Source of the DNA: Pseudobdellovibrionaceae bacterium
GTDB taxonomy: Bacteria; Bdellovibrionota; Bdellovibrionia; Bdellovibrionales; Bdellovibrionaceae
NCBI GenBank assembly: GCA_022843825.1
Contig: JALHMX010000005.1
Location: forward strand, 88,258 to 152,257
Direction: 5' to 3'
DNA: 64,000 bases
This document shows positions 37,160 through 45,851 of this stretch, piece after piece. The first letter of the stretch is position 1. Each line of letters opens with the position of its first letter. The notes below the pieces were generated by a model that worked only from the letters and a program-made list of their open reading frames with translations, searched no databases and was not told the origin of the DNA. Made by a program: the position numbers and the translations under genes.

Positions 37160-37630
37160 ATGAAAACTATTTTAATGATCGCTACGATGATAACTGCTGC
37201 TACTGTTTGGGCTATGCCTAATGTTGGTGATAGCGCCTTGTATAATGTAAAGTTGACTGAAGGAACGACGACCAATGACTACACATTCGAGCAAACAATC
37301 ACTTCACAAGAGACCAATGGCAATTTCAATATAACACAGACAGTGGCTTTTAATGGCATTGTTGATTCTACTATTACCCAAATAAGCCCAGATCAAATGG
37401 CCTCGACGGACATGATTGATTTATATCTGGCTAACTGTGCCTTGGCTGAAGGAAAACTTGAAACTATCACAGTCCCTGCTGGTACTTTTAATACTTGTGC
37501 CGTAAAAGACGAATTAAATGCGACAACATGGATCGCACATGTACCCTTTGGAATGGTTCGCATGGAAGGTCCCACCAGCGATGGTACATACCGAGTGATT
37601 GAATTACAATCTTACGTTAACGGGAAATAA
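37160..37630 (+). CDS. Small exported hypothetical protein, 156 aa
   Basis: ATG at 37160 with AAGGAGA upstream; the frame is open from 37106. Signal peptide MKTILMIATMITAATVWAM, then a beta-rich body with two Cys (NCALAEGK and NTCAVK). No family recognised. A strong terminator follows. Confidence 0.6.
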   Translation: MKTILMIATMITAATVWAMPNVGDSALYNVKLTEGTTTNDYTFEQTITSQETNGNFNITQTVAFNGIVDSTITQISPDQMASTDMIDLYLANCALAEGKLETITVPAGTFNTCAVKDELNATTWIAHVPFGMVRMEGPTSDGTYRVIELQSYVNGK

Positions 37631-37649
37631 TAGTCGTTTTTAATAAATA

Positions 37650-37682
37650 AAAAAGGCTTGGTTGAAAACCAAGCCTTTTTTA
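37650..37682. terminator. Bidirectional terminator
   Basis: AAAAGGCTTGGTT and AACCAAGCCTTTTTT form a 13-bp stem around a three-base loop, with A and T runs on either side. It serves the + gene ending at 37630 and the - gene ending at 37701. Confidence 0.85.
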
Positions 37683-37700
37683 TTTTAATTTACGATAAGA

Positions 37701-38702
37701 TTACTGAGCCACGATATTAAGTGGCTGCATATTTTCAGTCAACGCGATGGTCACAGGATTAAAGGTATAACGTCGGCTTTGCACCGAGATTCTTACCTGA
37801 CTTCCACTGTCCAAATCTTTAAAGCTGTAGTAACCAAATGTCGCTGTGTAAGATGTAAAACTCTCACCTGTTTGTAGATTAACTAATGTAACCATAGCAG
37901 AGCTTACTGGTCTTCCGTAAGCATCTAATATTCTGCCTGTAACTGAAACTTTCACCGGAGCTTGTTGCACTTCTAAACAGTGAGCTTGATATGCCGGCTG
38001 CGGATTAAAGGCAGGGCTAATCACTGACCCGTTAATATTATAACCGTTCCAAGTACCACCAGCTTGGTGACCGGAACCAATATTATCGGCATAGGTAAAT
38101 CCAAATCTTTTAGCTAAAATATGATCCATTTCATGGATTAACGGTTTACTTGTTGGATCTGAATTGTTGTTACAAAAAACTGGAGCTGCAGGGCTAAATG
38201 CATTTTGCTGAGTCACCATAATGAAAATGCTGGTTCCATTATTATAGGCGACCGAATAATTTTGACCATTCGTTAAATTAACTGGTGTTGCTCGCAAATG
38301 GTTGATGATACTTTGTTGGGTAATGGTCGCATGCCCAGGAAAAGCTGCTGTCCATCTGCTGATTTGAACTGCGACAGCTTGATCAATATAGCTTAGCTTA
38401 ACACGACAATCGGGATGAGGATGACTTTCAGTATGCCCATTACGATTAACAGGAATACCATAAATTGGGGTGTACTCGATGCCTTGGCTTACACCAACAG
38501 AGCAATATCCAACATAGGTCGAAGAGGTTACTGATTGTTCTGTTAGTTTTTCGTTATGTGCTTCATGATCATGATCATGGGCTCGCGAGTGATTTAAATT
38601 AGTATCTTGAATTTCATAGGATTTAGAACAGTTCTGAAAGCCAAACACCAACAATAAAGATAAACCAGCAATAATTGAAGATTTCTTACCAATAGTTAAC
38701 AT
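37701..38702 (-). CDS. Lipoprotein with HExxH-type motif and carboxypeptidase-regulatory-like domain
   Basis: 333 residues. The FQNC lipobox (Cys25) is of a type seen in Bdellovibrio lipoproteins. A His/Asp-rich stretch follows, then IHEMDHILAKRF (HEMDH at 190-194, an HExxH-like zinc motif) and a Cys-containing part. The C-terminus (about 250-333) is a carboxypeptidase-regulatory-like Ig domain, VTGRILDAYGRPVSSAMVTL, also found in the 44942 gene. A peptidase is likely but unproven. Confidence 0.65.
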   Translation of the reverse strand: MLTIGKKSSIIAGLSLLLVFGFQNCSKSYEIQDTNLNHSRAHDHDHEAHNEKLTEQSVTSSTYVGYCSVGVSQGIEYTPIYGIPVNRNGHTESHPHPDCRVKLSYIDQAVAVQISRWTAAFPGHATITQQSIINHLRATPVNLTNGQNYSVAYNNGTSIFIMVTQQNAFSPAAPVFCNNNSDPTSKPLIHEMDHILAKRFGFTYADNIGSGHQAGGTWNGYNINGSVISPAFNPQPAYQAHCLEVQQAPVKVSVTGRILDAYGRPVSSAMVTLVNLQTGESFTSYTATFGYYSFKDLDSGSQVRISVQSRRYTFNPVTIALTENMQPLNIVAQ

Positions 38703-38922
38703 AACGGCCCCCCTGCCACTGCAATATAAAGCAACAGGTGTGCCGCTGGGCTGCAGTTATTTTCGCTCTCAGATTCTAAAACTGTTGAACTTATTTTAAA
38801 CTCAATGCGTAAAAGAATCGTTTGGATAACCCGGTTCATCTGTGTGTAAGTTGAACGATTCAGTGTAGGACTGTGTCAATAAACCACTCACTGACAAAAA
38901 CCTAGTCATTCAGAATAAGACA

Positions 38923-39444
38923 TTACTGCAGAATACGAGCCTCTGAAGGCGAATCTTCATTTCCTTGCTCAGCCATTTTAGTTTTTAGCGTTAAAAAATG
39001 CTGACCAAGACGAGCCCGCTCTTCAAGAGTCGATTCTTTTTTGTATTCTGGAAGCATTTCCTCTTCTTCTTCTTCAATGTGATGCTCGACAAGCTCGGCC
39101 AAAACTTTAACTTTTGCTGACCATATATCTTGATCTTCGGTGCGCTTAATCTCTTCTAGCATTTGATCGGCTAATGTATGCTCTACATCACCCTCAAAGG
39201 CTAAAGTTCTAAGCTCTGCATTTGTTTTCATTATTTTATATAATGACTCTTCTTCAGATTTAGAATGATTTATTAAAAGTGGGGCGAATTCTGCAAAAGC
39301 CTGGTCACGTTTATCAAAATCCTTATCGTTGTCTTTTAAAATCTTAATAAGCTTCTTTAAAGGTTTATGATCCTCAAGAATAAGATTAATGACATCCGAT
39401 TCTTTTTGTACAGTTCGAGTCCCGGGCTGTTGAGTAGATTGCAT
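38923..39444 (-). CDS. Hemerythrin HHE-domain protein
   Basis: 173 residues from ATG 39444, with AAAGGAAT upstream. HHE helices carry EDHKPLKKLI, LINHSKSEEESLY, VEHTLADQM and EHHIEEEEEEMLPE, the His/Glu ligands of a di-iron centre. Such cytosolic proteins bind O2 or NO, or store and sense iron; no partner gene is beside it. The acidic region before MLPE is unusually long. Confidence 0.8.
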   Translation of the reverse strand: MQSTQQPGTRTVQKESDVINLILEDHKPLKKLIKILKDNDKDFDKRDQAFAEFAPLLINHSKSEEESLYKIMKTNAELRTLAFEGDVEHTLADQMLEEIKRTEDQDIWSAKVKVLAELVEHHIEEEEEEMLPEYKKESTLEERARLGQHFLTLKTKMAEQGNEDSPSEARILQ

Positions 39445-39681
39445 AATGATTCCTTTCGTATAACGATGTGATTGAGTCATCACTAAACAAGCAACATAAA
39501 TGCCATTTGAAAACCAACTGAAAGCGATTGCACTACGCCTTCTGGGGTAAAAAAGTTCATAAACACATTTCGTAGTGGATTTTTTGCTACTGAGTTGATG
39601 CGTAAACTTACACTGTTGATTTTACATTTGGCTAATCCTTTGCAGATATAGTCTTAAATAACAATAACGAAAGGACAATAT

Positions 39682-40017
39682 ATGGAACAATCAGGCGGTA
39701 TGACGTCAAAATATGAAGATGGCAATAGTAAAATAAAAAAGACTTTTAATAAAGGACTTGAAATGTTTACTCCCCTTGCCCCAGGAGAAGAAGGCGAGAG
39801 AACGCGCGCAGTAGAAAAGCAAACTTCACGAATTCCTTCGATTGCTTTTTTAGGATTAGCTCTAGCGGCTATGGGTATTTCAGCAGGTTTTTCAGCAACG
39901 AAAAAAAATAAAGGCTTAGGAAACTTTATTGGCCTATGGGTGCCTTCTATCTTAGTGTTGGGACTTTACAATAAAATTGTAAAAACACATGGATCAGACG
40001 CGAAGCGTGCTTTGTAG
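39682..40017 (+). CDS. Small membrane protein, 111 aa
   Basis: AAAGGACAATAT precedes the ATG. A soluble, charged N-terminus (about 45 residues, SGGMTSKYEDGNSKIKK) leads into two transmembrane helices (IAFLGLALAAMGISAGF and NFIGLWVPSILVLGLY). Function unknown. It ends at a terminator and converges on mscL. Confidence 0.55.
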   Translation: MEQSGGMTSKYEDGNSKIKKTFNKGLEMFTPLAPGEEGERTRAVEKQTSRIPSIAFLGLALAAMGISAGFSATKKNKGLGNFIGLWVPSILVLGLYNKIVKTHGSDAKRAL

Positions 40018-40022
40018 ACTTA

Positions 40023-40058
40023 AATAGGATGAAGATTAAAACCTTTATCCTATTTTTT
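40023..40058 (+). terminator. Terminator between the 39682 gene and mscL
   Basis: AATAGGAT (40023-40030) pairs with ATCCTATT (40047-40054), followed by a T run, for the + strand gene. It overlaps the mscL stop codon at its 3' side. Confidence 0.6.
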
Positions 40059-40349
40059 AGTGACAGTTTCTTCTTTCAGAAGATATTTCGCCATCAAAAA
40101 CACAAACAATGCAACGATTAAAAAATCGATCGCAGAACCTAAAACCTTACCATATAAAATTCCGTTGTAGTTCAGCTGACTAATATCTTCCACGTTCGCC
40201 GCTTTTAAAGCTGGCTGGAACAATAACGGCATTAACAAATCGTTAACTACCGAAGAAACGAATTCATTCAGTTTTCCACCGATGATAACAGCGATCGCCA
40301 ACCCGATAACTCCGTATTGCTTCAGAAAGCCTATAAATTCTTTAAACAT
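40050..40349 (-). CDS. mscL: Large-conductance mechanosensitive channel MscL (short)
   Basis: 99 residues, while typical MscL is about 130-150. TM1 IGLAIAVIIGGKLNEFVSS and the VVNDLLMPLL motif identify the family, and TM2 is AIDFLIVALFVFLMAKY. The shortening is in the periplasmic loop and the C-terminal bundle, so it is a minimal channel. It relieves osmotic downshock in the inner membrane. Confidence 0.85.
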   Translation of the reverse strand: MFKEFIGFLKQYGVIGLAIAVIIGGKLNEFVSSVVNDLLMPLLFQPALKAANVEDISQLNYNGILYGKVLGSAIDFLIVALFVFLMAKYLLKEETVTKK

Positions 40350-40435
40350 TAGTTTCCCCTTTTAATGTGTTCTCAGTTTAAGACATATTATATATAATTA
40401 TAAACTTTTCAAGTGAATCTCCCGATACAATCCAT

Positions 40436-41599
40436 ATGAAAGCTCTTAAACCTATCATCTTAATTTTACTAGCATTACCTGTTTTATTGACAGGGGCTTG
40501 TAAAGCCCACGACGGAACGGCGCCGACCGATCAAACCATATTTGATATCATGACAATTAATCCAGCAGCTATCATAGTACCTAAAAGTACGACATTCAAA
40601 GTTGCTATCATGGGGATTCAAAGCTCTGATGGAAAAACTGAAAGCATTGTTAATGATACGACCTGTACATCATCAAATCCTATCGTACAACTAGACAAAA
40701 ATGGCAATTTAACAAACAGCTACACAGGTGCTGCTATTCAAAAAGCTCTTATCACTTGCACTTATAAAAACTTAACTCAAACTGCTGAGGTTACTGTCGT
40801 ACCTGCTGTTTTGGAATCTTTGTTAATGACAAAAATTAATATGGAGATGGGACCAGGCCAATCTCAAAGTATAAAAGTTTATGGAAACTTCCGCGACACT
40901 AACAATTACGTTTTTGCATTGGACATGACAAATTTTATTACTTGGTCTTCAAATAACTCAGCGATCAGTCAGGCGAATTTAGGTACGGTAAGTTCAGGTA
41001 TAACTGGAGTTGCGACAATTACCGCAAGCTTCACAGCCCCAGCTCCAGTAGGATTAAGAACTGTCAGCACGACAGTAACTGTATCTTCAGCGACAACGAC
41101 CCCTGTCGCCACACCGCGAGGACCAGGTCTATTAGGATCATATTATGATTTTGGAGTAGCGGACCCAAGCAGCGTGCCTTGGAGCGCAAGCACAATAGGT
41201 GATCCTTTTGAAAGACTTTTTGGTCAACGCATCGATTCGCAAGTTTATTTTGATTGGGCTACTGGTATTAATAATTTGGGACAGCCTTATTATTTTGGTA
41301 TACGATGGACCGGACGAATCTATATTCCTACCACTGGAAATTATACCTTTTTTACACGATCCGATGATGGTGTCCGATTGTGGATCAATGATATCAATGG
41401 TGCACCGGTAATCAATAATTGGACTTTACATGCCGTTACTGAAAACTCCTCGGGAGTCATAGCATTAACCGGTGGTCAGTTTTATGATATAAAAATGGAT
41501 TACTTTGAAAATGCGGGTTATGCCGTGGCCGAGTTAAGTTGGCAGGGGCCAGGCATCGGCAAACAACTTATACCTCAAATCTACCTCTTCCCGGAATAA
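40436..41599 (+). CDS. Lipoprotein with Ig-like and PA14 domains
   Basis: 387 residues. Lipobox TGAC (Cys about 22). Residues about 40-200 look like two bacterial Ig-like (BIG2-type) repeats, with PKSTTFKVAIMGIQ and LLMTKINMEMGPGQSQSIKV. The C-terminal PA14-type domain (about residues 230-387) is shown by GLLGSYYDFG, TGNYTFFTRSDDGVRLWIND and YDIKMDYFENAG. PA14 domains bind glycans or act in adhesion. Surface-exposed; partner unknown. Confidence 0.75.
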   Translation: MKALKPIILILLALPVLLTGACKAHDGTAPTDQTIFDIMTINPAAIIVPKSTTFKVAIMGIQSSDGKTESIVNDTTCTSSNPIVQLDKNGNLTNSYTGAAIQKALITCTYKNLTQTAEVTVVPAVLESLLMTKINMEMGPGQSQSIKVYGNFRDTNNYVFALDMTNFITWSSNNSAISQANLGTVSSGITGVATITASFTAPAPVGLRTVSTTVTVSSATTTPVATPRGPGLLGSYYDFGVADPSSVPWSASTIGDPFERLFGQRIDSQVYFDWATGINNLGQPYYFGIRWTGRIYIPTTGNYTFFTRSDDGVRLWINDINGAPVINNWTLHAVTENSSGVIALTGGQFYDIKMDYFENAGYAVAELSWQGPGIGKQLIPQIYLFPE

Positions 41600-41675
41600 A
41601 TGTTTGAGCTCCTGATTGAATTCAGTTATCGTTTAATGAGGCGATAAAGAACAACAACATCAAAGGAGCAACAGC

Positions 41676-42071
41676 ATGAGAAAAGTTTTCTATAATCCCG
41701 ATATCGGCTTATTAATATTTCGTCTTTTTATTGGACTTGCGATGGCTTTTGGACACGGCTTTGGAAAAATGCCTCCGCCTGAGCAATTGGTTGCAGGTGT
41801 AGCGGCTATGGGATTCCCGGTTCCTATCCTATTCGCATGGGCAGCTGCTCTAAGTGAATTTGTGGGCGCCTTATTAATCGCCGCAGGTTTATTTACTCGT
41901 CCAGCAGCTGCATTCTTAGGTATAACTATGGCCGTTGCTGCTTTCGTCGTTCACAGCGCTGATTCATTTGATATTAAAGAAAAGGCGTTATTGTTTTTCT
42001 TTAGCTGTGTGCTTTTATTATTTACCGGCGCAGGGAAATACTCTTTAGACAGTATAGTTCGTAAAAAATAG
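41676..42071 (+). CDS. DoxX-family membrane protein
   Basis: 131 residues with four transmembrane helices. FRLFIGLAMAFGHGFGKM and ALSEFVGALLIAAGLFTRPAA are the DoxX signature. Strong ribosome site AAAGGAGC. DoxX proteins take part in oxidative-stress-related membrane complexes in some bacteria; the role here is unknown. Confidence 0.75.
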   Translation: MRKVFYNPDIGLLIFRLFIGLAMAFGHGFGKMPPPEQLVAGVAAMGFPVPILFAWAAALSEFVGALLIAAGLFTRPAAAFLGITMAVAAFVVHSADSFDIKEKALLFFFSCVLLLFTGAGKYSLDSIVRKK

Positions 42072-42080
42072 TTTTTTAAT

Positions 42081-42118
42081 AGCTGCATCTTTATTTAATA
42101 CAAGGTGCGGCTTTTTTT
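42081..42118 (+). terminator. Terminator after the DoxX gene
   Basis: AGCTGCATCTT (42081-42091) pairs with AAGGTGCGGCT (42102-42112) with G-U pairs, followed by seven T. It overlaps the stop of the convergent gene at 42117. Confidence 0.7.
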
Positions 42119-43355
42119 AGTTAAAGTAAACCCGCTTAAGTTCATCATAATGTCTTTTTAATAGTTTACCGCGTCGACTACACATCAAATCATCCACATC
42201 CAACTGATAACTGACAAATGCAGAAATACTATTATCATAAAATTCAAAATAACAATCTGGAAAACCTAGCACATGACCAAACTCGTGGCGCAAAGTCCAC
42301 TTAACATTGTATTCAGACAGTGGCGCATTCGCATCCATAGTAATAATCGATCCCGCTAAACCATTAACGTTGGGCGTAGCGCCAGGTATAAATCGTATAT
42401 AGGTCGTCGTGCCTGAAGCGTTATGAATAAAATCTAAATTCAACGACCAGTTTCCAAATCTCCACTCATCTTCGATATTGTCTTTAAGGAAGGATAGAAT
42501 CACATTGCTTTCGGGATGCTTGAACGGCAATGTCAACAAATTCGGTTGGTTTGGCAGCCATATGACATCGTTACGCTTAGATGTAATATTAAAAAATCGG
42601 TCATAATTTTTTTGAGCTCCCACCATGTAACGATTTTTAAAACTGACTAAGCTATTTTTTTTAATCGCCTGATTAAGCTCATCTTTGCAATCATAGCTTA
42701 TCTGACCTGAGTTCATGCATATCTGATTAAGATCTTTGGTCAGTTGGTTTTTTACTGTCTGGTTTAGCGTGCCCCACTGCGCTAATTTTTTATCAATCGC
42801 AAGGTCATTTTTAATATTTAAAAATCCTCGCACATCTCTAACGGCAGATCCCGACATAAACAGCTGCCAAGGCTTTCTGATTTTGTAGCGTGCACTTATT
42901 TGATAGGTCTTATCAACTTGCAAAAGCCACTTTATAAATTCTTGCTCATTCGTAGGAATATTCATTGGCAGTGCAGCCGCTCCCCAAATAACATCTCTTA
43001 AACTTACAGGAATTGATTGTTGGATTTGCTGCCACTCGTTTTTAATAATTTTAAAATTATAAATACGCGGGTCTGTCACGGGACTTGCCCCTTGAGTTTC
43101 CTTACTAGTTAATGAAATTTTTTGATGCTCAGGACGGCCGGAATTAATTAAATCTACCCACTGCAGTGAGCGCTTGCCCCAACTCAACCACTTTTCAATT
43201 TCTTTATCTTCAGCTGAGGACGCTGTTGTTAGTTGCGGCAGTTGATCTAAGATCACTTGATATTCGCGACTGCTGGCCTCCAAATCGAGGTGTGGAAGTT
43301 CAGCCTGGACAAAGTAAGATAAAATACTGGTGATAATAACAAGGATTTTTTTCAT
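42117..43355 (-). CDS. Secreted metzincin-type metalloprotease
   Basis: 412 residues from ATG 43355; the frame opens earlier at a GTG. Signal peptide ending FVQA. The zinc motif HEFGHVLGFPD (HExxHxxGxxD) starts at about residue 357, and a VDDLMC Met-turn-like motif follows 29 residues later, the metzincin layout with Asp as third ligand, as in snapalysin-type enzymes. The upstream 330 residues are of unknown fold and may be a prodomain or binding part. Probably exported. Confidence 0.7.
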   Translation of the reverse strand: MKKILVIITSILSYFVQAELPHLDLEASSREYQVILDQLPQLTTASSAEDKEIEKWLSWGKRSLQWVDLINSGRPEHQKISLTSKETQGASPVTDPRIYNFKIIKNEWQQIQQSIPVSLRDVIWGAAALPMNIPTNEQEFIKWLLQVDKTYQISARYKIRKPWQLFMSGSAVRDVRGFLNIKNDLAIDKKLAQWGTLNQTVKNQLTKDLNQICMNSGQISYDCKDELNQAIKKNSLVSFKNRYMVGAQKNYDRFFNITSKRNDVIWLPNQPNLLTLPFKHPESNVILSFLKDNIEDEWRFGNWSLNLDFIHNASGTTTYIRFIPGATPNVNGLAGSIITMDANAPLSEYNVKWTLRHEFGHVLGFPDCYFEFYDNSISAFVSYQLDVDDLMCSRRGKLLKRHYDELKRVYFN

Positions 43356-43504
43356 AATCTTATTTCCAAACACTTAAATAGGATTGTCAACTTGACTCGA
43401 CTTACATTCAGCGTCAGCACTAAAATCTCAAAAAAATATGTTCCATATTGAGAAAATACCGAAAATCCTCATATTCTGACTAAAACGTGACGATATATAT
43501 ATGT

Positions 43505-44725
43505 ATGAAAACTTATAAAAAAAATATATTAAAAAGTGTCAGTCTATTTATCATTATAACGTCATTTTTATTTTCTATATCGTGTAAAAAAGCCAATGAA
43601 GGCTTTGCTCCTTCTGTCGCCCCAGGAGAAAGCTTTCTACTGGCTTACGGAGCAAGCTCCAGCGATCGTAATTTACTTGCTAGCCGTATTTCTGGAAATG
43701 ATCCGCCGACTTTTGCAGACGTCATTTCCCGATGGAAACGATTTTCAGGAATTGATTACTACGCAAACCCTGATTTAATCGTAGCCAGCCCTGCGAACTG
43801 TTTTACCTCAATGGATGGTAATGGATCCTGGTCCAACATTACGGTAGCACCGAACATCGGCGCCAGTCCCAATACCCACTCTTCGTGTAACACTCCGACG
43901 ATGAATTCCTTATCTTGGATTTACTTAACGGGGCCGAATCGCTTATTCAATATTCAAAACACCAACAATTATAACGGCTTTTTTAGCTCTATTAAATTTG
44001 ATCAATATATTGCAACAGCGACACTATCATCAACGACTACGGACGATGATGGCATAGGCTTCACTATTGCCGCCTATGTCGATGTCAGTAATGTTGTTCA
44101 CACTCTTTCTGCCTACAGAACTCATGGGCACATCGGCGGCCCATTACAAGGTTGGGGGATAGTTCATAAGTCAACTGGCGGTCCATCATTTGGCGCCACT
44201 GTTCACCAAATATTTGATGATAAATCTGTGGGCGGGGTCAACAAGAACACCGGCCCACTTTTTGGTGGTACGGACACTCAAGGGTGGAATGGACGTAATA
44301 CTCAAATTCGAGTCGAGCGTGAAGGTAACATTGTTCGGGCCTACACTAGCCCATGGAATGCAGGACCGACTGCAGCGGCTATCGATCCGGCCAGTGTCAT
44401 CGAACTGGATCTATCAAATCCTGCATTAGGTTTAACGGGATTTATAGGCCCTCAGTCTTACGGCTATGAAACACTCAGCCAAGCCAATGCGACCTTTACC
44501 ACGCTGACTTTCCAGATCCCTAATGTAGATGCAGACCCTCCTTACCTTTTTGATTTAAGAGACAACTTAGTTTATATCAAAAATGAAAGTGGTATTGGAT
44601 ATGTACTTCTTCCCGGTGTACAAGCCATGGAGATGATAGGCTATCCTATGATCGTAACAAACATTGAAACACAGAGGGCCTTCAGCATCACCTCTGCGAC
44701 CGCTTATACTGAAATTCAACAATAG
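43505..44725 (+). CDS. Lipoprotein paralog 1 (lectin-like)
   Basis: 406 residues from ATG 43505; the frame is open from a GTG at 43487. Lipobox SISC, then KKANEGFAPS. The family core, PTFADVISRWKRFSG, MDGNGSWSN, IQNTNNYNGFF, then a concanavalin-like sandwich (DDDGIGFTIAAYVD, NIVRAYTSPW), recurs in the genes at 46922 and 48087. It ends with an AMEMIGYPMIVTNIETQ segment. Most divergent of the three. Lectin-like fold is inferred; ligand unknown. Confidence 0.65.
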   Translation: MKTYKKNILKSVSLFIIITSFLFSISCKKANEGFAPSVAPGESFLLAYGASSSDRNLLASRISGNDPPTFADVISRWKRFSGIDYYANPDLIVASPANCFTSMDGNGSWSNITVAPNIGASPNTHSSCNTPTMNSLSWIYLTGPNRLFNIQNTNNYNGFFSSIKFDQYIATATLSSTTTDDDGIGFTIAAYVDVSNVVHTLSAYRTHGHIGGPLQGWGIVHKSTGGPSFGATVHQIFDDKSVGGVNKNTGPLFGGTDTQGWNGRNTQIRVEREGNIVRAYTSPWNAGPTAAAIDPASVIELDLSNPALGLTGFIGPQSYGYETLSQANATFTTLTFQIPNVDADPPYLFDLRDNLVYIKNESGIGYVLLPGVQAMEMIGYPMIVTNIETQRAFSITSATAYTEIQQ

Positions 44726-44770
44726 CTCTGTTAGCGATTAGACAACTGTTTAACATTTCATTTCTGTGAG

Positions 44771-44796
44771 AAGCCATGAGACATCATGGCTTTTTT
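44771..44796 (+). terminator. Terminator after lipoprotein paralog 1
   Basis: AAGCCATGA (44771-44779) pairs with TCATGGCTT (44784-44792), loop GACA, then a T run. A 19-codon frame from an ATG at 44838 with GGAG upstream lies between it and the next gene; I do not call it. Confidence 0.75.
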
Positions 44797-44941
44797 GTTT
44801 TTTGGAAATTCATGAACTAAATCTTGGAGTTATACTTATGGCTCAATCTAACACGCAGTCAAAAACCCTGGCCCCGCTTCTGCAAGTTACAGCTTAACAG
44901 CGAATAAATAAATATTCGTAAAAAATAAAAAGGGAAACATC

Positions 44942-45715
44942 ATGAAACACGCATTAAAAGCATTAGTCGTTTGCATCGCAACATCTTTGGCCTTGTCCTC
45001 ACCAGCTCTGGCCGCCTATGGAAAAATAATAATTAAGAAAAAAGCTATCCCCCAAGACGCGCAAGATTTTGGTTTTGACATATCCAGACACAGCCCCAGT
45101 GGTTTCTTTTTAGATGATGACGACGACGGTACGTTATCAAATCAAAAAACATTTATAGTCCATGTCAGAAACTACAGAATCACCGAACAAGTGACGCTAG
45201 GATGGCAACTCAAAAGTATTGAGTGTACTTCTCAGAATGGACCTAATAATAACACCGTAGATTTAAATGGAAGAAATGTCGTTATACGCATACAACCTGA
45301 CGAAATCGTCACCTGTACTTTTACTAATGAAAAAATGGCCCCTACGTCTGCACCTGTTGTTATTTCAGGTAAAGTGTTAACTGCTAATGGTAGCGGCGTC
45401 TCAGGAGCTTCGGTACGTGTTAGTGACTTAGCTAGCGGCAAAGTCTTCACTGGTTTTACAAGTACGTTCGGTTACTACACTGTTGACGGGCCAACTGCTG
45501 GATCTTTTATAGATGTCAGTGTTAGTGCGAAAGGTCGCCAATTTAACTCTGTACAGCTCAACGTCCTTGAAGATGTCGTTGATTTAGATTTTGTTGAATC
45601 TCGGATTAAATCTGAAACTAAATCACGCCATAGCTTAAGCCAACGTGAAAAAACTTTAGAAGAACTTAATGAAGAAATCATCGATACTCGCATAGGTACA
45701 AAAGATAATCAGTAA
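44942..45715 (+). CDS. Exported protein with prealbumin-like and carboxypeptidase-regulatory-like domains
   Basis: 257 residues with a signal peptide ending ALAAY and AAAGGGAAAC upstream. Residues about 27-130 (GKIIIKKKAIPQDAQDFGFD, ending TCTFTNEK) resemble the prealbumin-like fold of surface proteins. Residues about 140-220 (ISGKVLTANGSGVSGASVRV, TFGYYTVDGP) are a carboxypeptidase-regulatory-like domain, close in sequence to the C-terminus of the 37701 gene. The tail is charged and helical. A surface or structural protein, function unknown. Confidence 0.6.
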   Translation: MKHALKALVVCIATSLALSSPALAAYGKIIIKKKAIPQDAQDFGFDISRHSPSGFFLDDDDDGTLSNQKTFIVHVRNYRITEQVTLGWQLKSIECTSQNGPNNNTVDLNGRNVVIRIQPDEIVTCTFTNEKMAPTSAPVVISGKVLTANGSGVSGASVRVSDLASGKVFTGFTSTFGYYTVDGPTAGSFIDVSVSAKGRQFNSVQLNVLEDVVDLDFVESRIKSETKSRHSLSQREKTLEELNEEIIDTRIGTKDNQ

Positions 45716-45736
45716 TCCAGAAACATTCTTATACTC

Positions 45737-45764
45737 AGCTGCCCTTGAAAGGGCAGCTTTTTTT
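45737..45764 (+). terminator. Terminator after the 44942 gene
   Basis: AGCTGCCC (45737-45744) pairs with GGGCAGCT (45751-45758), a six-base loop, then seven T. Confidence 0.85.
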
Positions 45765-45851
45765 GTTGCTGCACCTCAGAATAGATATATGATGCTAATC
45801 TAATTTCGCCATGCTAAATTTTTTCAGTTTTATTTAATTCGGAGGCTTTTT

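Noticed and set aside
44838..44897. 19-codon ORF with GGAG upstream before the 44942 gene
   Set aside because: Too short to support as a gene; could be a leader peptide but nothing confirms it.
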